From positions 310,001 to 374,000 of the forward strand of contig JACKBX010000004.1 in the NCBI GenBank assembly GCA_020634375.1: a stretch of 64,000 nucleotides of DNA. The letters run 5' to 3'. The DNA is from Ardenticatenaceae bacterium (lineage in GTDB: Bacteria > Chloroflexota > Anaerolineae > Promineifilales > Promineifilaceae). Below the pieces are notes generated by a model. It was not told where the DNA came from. It saw nothing but the letters and a program-made list of their open reading frames with translations, and ran no database searches. The position numbers were made by a program, and so were the translations under genes. Below, one piece after another: positions 60,101 to 64,000 of this stretch; the first letter of the stretch is position 1, and the number at the start of each line of letters is the position of its first letter.

Positions 60101-61147
60101 TATGTCATCAAGCAGCGCGGCAAAAAGGGTTTCAGCCCATTCTTCAGCCATCTCTTCCGGGAATTGTGCCAATGTTTGCACCAATGCCTGGCAAATGACC
60201 ATGCGATGTGCCGACAGCGGCTCTCCTTCGGTGATCAACTGGGCCGTATCAATGTGTGCGATACGCGGAAGGCCTGGTTTGCAGCCGCATGAATGGCGGA
60301 TGACCGGCATAGCCCGTGCTGCCGTATGCACTGGAATCGTTTTGCCTGCTAATTGTGCCAGCACCAATTGCGCCGCCTCGTACCCTTGTTCATAGGCAGA
60401 TTGGCGGACAGTGGTTAGTGTGAGAGAGCCGTAATGCCCTTCTTCGGTATCGTCAAAGCCGGTAATGGCAACATCTTCTGGCAGATTGTACCCATTGGCT
60501 TGCAAAACTTCGATGGCGCCTAAAGCCATCGTATCGTTTGCTGACACAACGGCGCGAAAAGGAACGCGGCGCGATAATAAACTGCCCATTGCGTCTTGCC
60601 CGGAAGGCCGGGAGTAGTCTCCTTGGACAACAAGAGCCGGGTTAAAAATGTGTCCATGATCAGCCAGGGCATCTTGATAGGCGCGGAAGCGATCTTCAGC
60701 TTCGCGCTGCCCAATTGGCCCACGAATGAAGGCGATTTGCCGATGGCCGTGAACGGTGATTAGGTGGGTGACGATTTGGTGAATGCCTTGATAGCTGTTT
60801 ACCAGAAGGTAGGGAATGTCTAGATCGTCCAGGGCAACCCCGATCATTGGCAGTGGTTGGAATTGTTGGATGAGTTGCAGCAGGTCTTGGCGGCTGGCAG
60901 TATGGCGCAGTGTGCCGCTGAGGATGAGGGCGTCTATGGTATGTGGGGTAATGAGCTTGTGTAAAATGTTGCCTTGCGCACCAAATTCATGATACGAGTG
61001 CAGTCCGCCGCTGGGCAGGCAGATGAGGCGGGTCTTGCTTTGGCTTAAACCAGCGGTGACACCGCGCAAGAGGGCGTTTTCGTAATTATCTTCTACTGTG
61101 CTGGTTAGCAGGCCAATGGTGTGGGGAGGTGCAGAATTACGGCCCAC
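57152..61147 (-). CDS. LacI-like sensor domain fused to GAF-rich histidine kinase
   Basis: A 1331-residue protein. Residues 1-290 are a LacI/GalR periplasmic-binding-like domain (TIGLLTSTVEDNYENALLRG; RAVVSANDTMALGAIEVLQ; DVAITGFDDTEEGHYGSL) without the usual DNA-binding helix-turn-helix. There is no signal peptide or membrane segment, so it should be cytosolic. About 150 residues (from VQKRIVTERRAAMLRQMGDD) lead to three GAF domains, HisKA with His in ERFTYTVSHDLKSPLVTIRG and an HATPase (DNGLGVERPYQEKIFGLFER; GTGIGLALVKRIIEVHNGRI in outline). A soluble sugar or nucleoside ligand is the obvious guess for the first domain (inference). It lies 15 bp after the paralogous kinase gene. Confidence 0.92.
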   Translation of the reverse strand: MGRNSAPPHTIGLLTSTVEDNYENALLRGVTAGLSQSKTRLICLPSGGLHSYHEFGAQGNILHKLITPHTIDALILSGTLRHTASRQDLLQLIQQFQPLPMIGVALDDLDIPYLLVNSYQGIHQIVTHLITVHGHRQIAFIRGPIGQREAEDRFRAYQDALADHGHIFNPALVVQGDYSRPSGQDAMGSLLSRRVPFRAVVSANDTMALGAIEVLQANGYNLPEDVAITGFDDTEEGHYGSLTLTTVRQSAYEQGYEAAQLVLAQLAGKTIPVHTAARAMPVIRHSCGCKPGLPRIAHIDTAQLITEGEPLSAHRMVICQALVQTLAQFPEEMAEEWAETLFAALLDDIAEQTGAFPATLRAVLLQANLIEPDGNVWNRLLSVLYKLVRHWLSAELTREVWPTARQQIGEVMEQTQVQKRIVTERRAAMLRQMGDDLISSRDLADLLEIILQRVPELGVQAAYLALYEEPSLPMEWARLVLAFDENGRIPLQNSQRFWAPDLLPPELSPHKPGLSVVAEALYAKEQQLGFVLFVVKVQETAVCDALRGLISSSLQNILLHEKQKQTEHQLARRVDELETALQVSTATASTLNSIHLLQTVVDLTGEHFDLYHVQIALLDAAGQALQFVVGTGKVGEQFAADQFQIPFNQKKSLIARAARNRRGKIANNVNEDTGYLPHPLLTATRSEMAIPLIVGDELVGVLDLQSDEPNRFSQEDLRIHTILGAQIAVALENTRRYEQTHQMAEASEEEAHRQTLLNEMSTALGAATDLDGIFYVATSMVQQIVPSDRATVDLIDESGDISELYFRYGVDGEMISGTQYVLADTAVATALREARVINIPDLHQVEKPYARHMIVQGFQSALFAPLISHDGIIGALNLANRHPHAYDARDERLAYQMAALLAVTISNRKLFQRIASSLDRRRREVQTSTEIAQQIAAAPALAELFQRVVQLVQERFGYYHAQVYTVEKELSGTVMLRFQAGTGKIGQALYRVQHQLPLQAPQSLVAYAARTGEPQLVTDVSQSDTWLPNRLLPNTRSELAIPIMLGKQVLGVLDVQSERVGGLTAEDQLLLLGLCGQIAVAMDYRRAEREREALIVELEAKNAELERFTYTVSHDLKSPLVTIRGFLGLLERDALAGHQEQMKRDIEQIRSATTTMQHLLQDLLQLSRIGRLMNPPVTVPFAMLVDDALALVAGQITNRGVEVAVAPALPTVVVDRPRIVEVLQNLLDNAVKFMGNQPAPRIEIGTVSEREEIRGLFFVRDNGLGVERPYQEKIFGLFERLDPAVEGTGIGLALVKRIIEVHNGRIWLESDGSGKGSTFYFTLPLEEKKEP

Positions 61148-61162
61148 GGTACGCTCCTTTGG

Positions 61163-63949
61163 TTAGGTTTCTTGCATATCTTTTGGCAGCGCAGGGAGTG
61201 TGAAACAAAAGGTTGTGCCTTGCCCTGCTCCGGCTGATTCGACCCAGATACGGCCGTTATGCACTTCAATAATTCGCCGCACCAACGCCAGCCCAACGCC
61301 CGTACCCTCCACAGAGGGTTCCAGGCGCTCAAACAAACCAAATACCTTTTCCTGATAGCGCGGCTCAATACCCATGCCATTATCCTTAACAAAAAACACG
61401 GATAGAGCGCCATCTTTGCGCAGGCCAATCTCAATGGATGGGTGCGGCTGCCCGCCCATAAACTTAATCGCATTGTCAAGCAGATTTTGCAGTGCTTCTA
61501 CCAAACGAGGCCCGTCCACGTATACCTGCGGCAGGTTGGGTGCGATGATGATGTTAACCTCACGTTCTGCCGTATGACCCATAACCCGTTCTATTGCATC
61601 TTCTGCCAACTTAGTAAATGGGATGATCTGTGGTGGGTTGATTAGCCGCCCCACCCGCGATAAATTCAACAGATCGGATAACAATGTTTCCATTGTTTTT
61701 GCGGCCGTGCGGATTCGTTCAATATCACTGTCAATACGCTGCAACTGATTGGCGGCAATGTCTTTTTCCAGTAAACCAAGAAAGCCCTTAATGGTGATTA
61801 AGGGGCTTTTTAAGTCGTGCGAGACGGTGTAGGTGAACCGTTCCAATTCAGCATTCCGCAATTCCAACTCTTCCACAAGTCCTGCTAGTTGGATTTCTGC
61901 CTGCTGCCGTTCTGTAAAGAGGTTGGCGTTTTGCAGAGCGATGGCAATTTGACGGGCCAACACTTTGAACACGTCCACATCCCATTGGCTAACATTGCCT
62001 GGATTGTCTTCCTGAACATCTAGCACGCCAAGCACACGCTCGTGGACAACTAGCGGGACAGCGACTTCAGAGCATGTGTTGGGCAGCAAGGGATTGGGCA
62101 TGAAATCGGGTTCGTGTTGTACGTCTCGAACCCATATGGCTTTTGCTTCACGAAAGGCGCGGGCAACTAAACTGTGCTTTTCGTGTGTCGAGATAGCGTG
62201 ATGTCGTGCTAATAAAGTATGCCCTATTTCTCCAGAGCCGACTTTCATCGTCAAGGTTTGAGCGGATTCATCTAGCAAGTAGACGTGGACGTGATACAAG
62301 TCAAAGCGGGATTTGAGCAGGTTAACGACTTTGGTTAACAGCTTGTCAGGATCGAGAATGGCGTTGATTTGGCGGGCAACGTCGGCGGCGGTTTGCAGCC
62401 GGTTAGCGAAGCGCCGCAGGGCTTTTTCGGTTTCTTTACGCTCGGTGAGATCGGTGATGACGGCGATGCTGCCTGCAAATTCTCCTTCTTGCCAGCGGGG
62501 AACGCCAGTAATGAGCGCATGGATGATCTGTCCGTTGGCATGAAATAGCCTGGTTTCGTAGGTGTTGATGGTTCCTTCGAGGCGAAAATCTCTTGCAGCT
62601 TGCAGGGTGGGGATGTCGTCGGGGTGGGTGGCGTCGAGAGGTGTTTTCCCGATCAGGTCGGCGGGAGTGTAGCCGAGCATGTTGGTGAAGGCGGGATTGA
62701 TGAAAGTGAAATGGCCATCTTTGTCTGTTACGCTCAATCCTTGCCCCATGCTTTCCATGACTTGTTGGGCAAAATCCCGTTGTTTGCGCAGTTCGGCTTG
62801 AATCTCTTTGCGTTCAGCGATTTCTGTTTCGATTTGTTTGACATGGTGGGCGTTCATTAGGGCGAGTGCGATGCTGTGGGCAACGGCCGTTAACGTCTCC
62901 TGCGTTTGGGCAGAAATAGGAGCCGGCGGGTCTTCTGCAAAAACCAGATTGATAACGCCCAATGCGCGTTCCTGATAATTAATTGGGACAAAGACCACAG
63001 AGCAGGGAGAAAAACTTTGCCAATATTCGCGCAAGTGGGCAGCCAAGTTTGGATGCTCCGCTAAGTCTGGGCAAATAATTAAATCGTTTTCTAAAAGCGC
63101 GTACCCAGAGAGACTCTGTTTCAAATCTAGAGTTGTCCCGACAGCAATAATTTCGGTGGGAAAGCCTTTTTGCGCCAATAAATGCAATGTTTCTGTTTCC
63201 TCTTCCAAAGAGTAAATAGCGGCCTGATTGATGTGCAAAAAATCTGTCAGCAAATTGACAGCGCTTTGCCCGATTTCTACGGGGTCTAGTGTGCGGTGCA
63301 GCGCGTTGTGGATGGCATTGATAGTGAGCAGGGACTCGGTTTTTGCGTGCAGGTCTATTTGGGAAGCTTGCAATGCAGTCTCGGCCCATTTGCGTTCTTG
63401 AATTTCCTGGCGTAAGTGCAAAAGGCTGTCATTTAGGTGGTTGACGACAACGCGAACGGCAATTGCCATAATGATTAAAATGATGCTGGTGACCAAAAAA
63501 TCGTATAGGGTTACATTCAATGTCTCTCTGGGCACGATGCGGCCTGTGTTTTGTGCATAGATGACCGTTCCTGCCGAGGCAACACACAATGCGACAATGA
63601 TGATGAACGGCCGTTTCTCCAGCAATAGCCCTGCAAACGCCACCTCAATTGGAAATAACAAAACTGCCAGGTCAGAAATACCATCTCCCAGATAAAGAAA
63701 CGAATTCAAAACAACCAACAACGCTAGCAAAACTAAAAAGGCAGCCAGGCGCACATAGCCCCGCCGACTGAGAGCGATCGTGCTTCCCAAAAAAAGTCCA
63801 GCCAACGTTAGAATATGAGCATTTAACCAGCGCCCTTCTACCAGGTCTAAGGTCAAGACCAGCAAAAGCCCTGTTAACAACAGCCACTGAACCGCAGTCA
63901 ACATCTGTGTGACACGCCCTAATTCTTCATTGCTAAAAGAAGACTGCAT
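61163..63949 (-). CDS. Membrane GAF-PAS-GAF histidine kinase
   Basis: A membrane kinase of about 928 residues. Six to seven hydrophobic segments (about residues 15-185) form a MASE-like membrane sensor. A GAF domain follows (about 225-365), then PAS/PAC (FTFINPAFTNMLGYTPADLIG), another GAF, HisKA with His in ERFTYTVSHDLKSPLITIKG and HATPase (DNGMGIEPRYQEKVFGLFER; GTGVGLALVRRIIEVHNGRI in outline). Its kinase half is close to that of the next gene, so these are paralogues. The ATG 63949 has GGGG about 9 bases upstream; the frame is open to 63976. The gene is complete and starts the minus-strand signalling run. Confidence 0.92.
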   Translation of the reverse strand: MQSSFSNEELGRVTQMLTAVQWLLLTGLLLVLTLDLVEGRWLNAHILTLAGLFLGSTIALSRRGYVRLAAFLVLLALLVVLNSFLYLGDGISDLAVLLFPIEVAFAGLLLEKRPFIIIVALCVASAGTVIYAQNTGRIVPRETLNVTLYDFLVTSIILIIMAIAVRVVVNHLNDSLLHLRQEIQERKWAETALQASQIDLHAKTESLLTINAIHNALHRTLDPVEIGQSAVNLLTDFLHINQAAIYSLEEETETLHLLAQKGFPTEIIAVGTTLDLKQSLSGYALLENDLIICPDLAEHPNLAAHLREYWQSFSPCSVVFVPINYQERALGVINLVFAEDPPAPISAQTQETLTAVAHSIALALMNAHHVKQIETEIAERKEIQAELRKQRDFAQQVMESMGQGLSVTDKDGHFTFINPAFTNMLGYTPADLIGKTPLDATHPDDIPTLQAARDFRLEGTINTYETRLFHANGQIIHALITGVPRWQEGEFAGSIAVITDLTERKETEKALRRFANRLQTAADVARQINAILDPDKLLTKVVNLLKSRFDLYHVHVYLLDESAQTLTMKVGSGEIGHTLLARHHAISTHEKHSLVARAFREAKAIWVRDVQHEPDFMPNPLLPNTCSEVAVPLVVHERVLGVLDVQEDNPGNVSQWDVDVFKVLARQIAIALQNANLFTERQQAEIQLAGLVEELELRNAELERFTYTVSHDLKSPLITIKGFLGLLEKDIAANQLQRIDSDIERIRTAAKTMETLLSDLLNLSRVGRLINPPQIIPFTKLAEDAIERVMGHTAEREVNIIIAPNLPQVYVDGPRLVEALQNLLDNAIKFMGGQPHPSIEIGLRKDGALSVFFVKDNGMGIEPRYQEKVFGLFERLEPSVEGTGVGLALVRRIIEVHNGRIWVESAGAGQGTTFCFTLPALPKDMQET

Positions 63950-64000
63950 AAATGACCCCGTTATTTTTGACCACATAAATAGCCCTTATGGCAACTGCTG

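Larger units (their letters stand above)
1..64000. repeat. Dispersed octamer palindrome ACGGCCGT (HIP-like)
   Basis: The palindrome ACGGCCGT, usually as aACGGCCGTt, was found about 105 times by eye, against about one expected for a given octamer in 64 kb of random sequence. Extended forms such as GGAAACGGCCGTTTCC occur, for example near 1487, 15260 and 23410. Most copies are inside genes and all three frames are used: Thr-Ala-Val, Asn/Asp/Tyr/His-Gly-Arg, and Arg-Pro. One copy at 3157-3164 runs into a stop codon. The intergenic minisatellites carry none, and the stretch about 3.9-7.0 kb is poor in them. Near variants (CGGCCG with one changed end) are also common. The pattern resembles the cyanobacterial HIP1 octamer in density, but the sequence differs. 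Confidence 0.93.

Noticed and set aside
1..64000. tRNA and rRNA genes, insertion sequences, prophage
   Set aside because: I looked for T-loop-like GGTTCGAATCC boxes with paired arms, rRNA-like sequence, transposase motifs and phage genes and found none.

Overview
The window looks like a chromosomal stretch from a Chloroflexota bacterium, most likely an Anaerolineae-like lineage (inference). The reasons are the gene set (ParA/ParB, E1-alpha/E1-beta/E2 dehydrogenase, a DUF6483-type protein, zinc-less ECF anti-sigma factors, many GAF-rich histidine kinases, a giant SdrD-repeat surface protein) and the genome texture. I saw no rRNA, tRNA, CRISPR array, transposase or phage gene. The octamer palindrome ACGGCCGT occurs about 100 times by eye, roughly once per 600 bp and on average about once per gene. 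Many intergenic gaps hold hairpins built from tandem heptamers such as TTAGCNN, TCAGTNN, ACGTGAN and GAATAAT.

Layout. 1-4017 (+): end of parA, parB, a DUF6483-like gene, an M24 peptidase and a methyltransferase. 4026-8564 (-): a PucR-type regulator, a REC-GAF-PAS-kinase and an OmpR-type response regulator. 8732-11967 (-): a pyruvate/branched-chain 2-oxoacid dehydrogenase operon with a structured leader, preceded on the same strand by thrB (12222-13136). 13257-17695 (+): an RlmI-like methyltransferase, a 42-bp tandem repeat, and an ECF sigma factor coupled to a 723-residue membrane anti-sigma protein. 17807-30448 (-): DUF3048 lipoprotein, ABC ATPase, a second ECF/anti-sigma pair, two alpha/beta hydrolases, a PIG-L deacetylase, AcpS, a non-catalytic and a catalytic M16 peptidase flanking a ClC channel and a lipoprotein, and a pentapeptide-repeat protein. 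30566-32814 (+): ABC ATPase, an unknown 134-residue protein and an ABC-2 permease. 33281-36730 (-): SnoaL-like protein, YkgJ-like protein and an NADH-oxidising diaphorase (NuoE-NuoF fusion plus a HoxU-like subunit). 36967-43212 (-): the giant surface protein. 43512-47614 (+): an Hsp70-like ATPase with an unusual C-terminus and a GT-C-like membrane protein. 47684-49670 (-): serine-hydrolase-like lipoprotein and MscS. 50102-52876 (+): PBP1A. 52908-63949 (-): five two-component proteins.

The main candidate for something undescribed is the protein at 43512-45836. An Hsp70/YegD-like ATPase has lost the usual substrate-binding domain and carries in its place about 280 residues that read as six blades of a GyrA/ParC-type beta-pinwheel. 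Other points of interest are the ACGGCCGT motif, three intergenic minisatellites with periods of 21, 22 and 42 bp, a pseudoknot-capable leader before the dehydrogenase operon, a 34-bp perfect palindrome in a response-regulator leader, and a cytosolic LacI-like sensor domain fused to a histidine kinase. All functions are assigned by reading motifs; no database search was possible.
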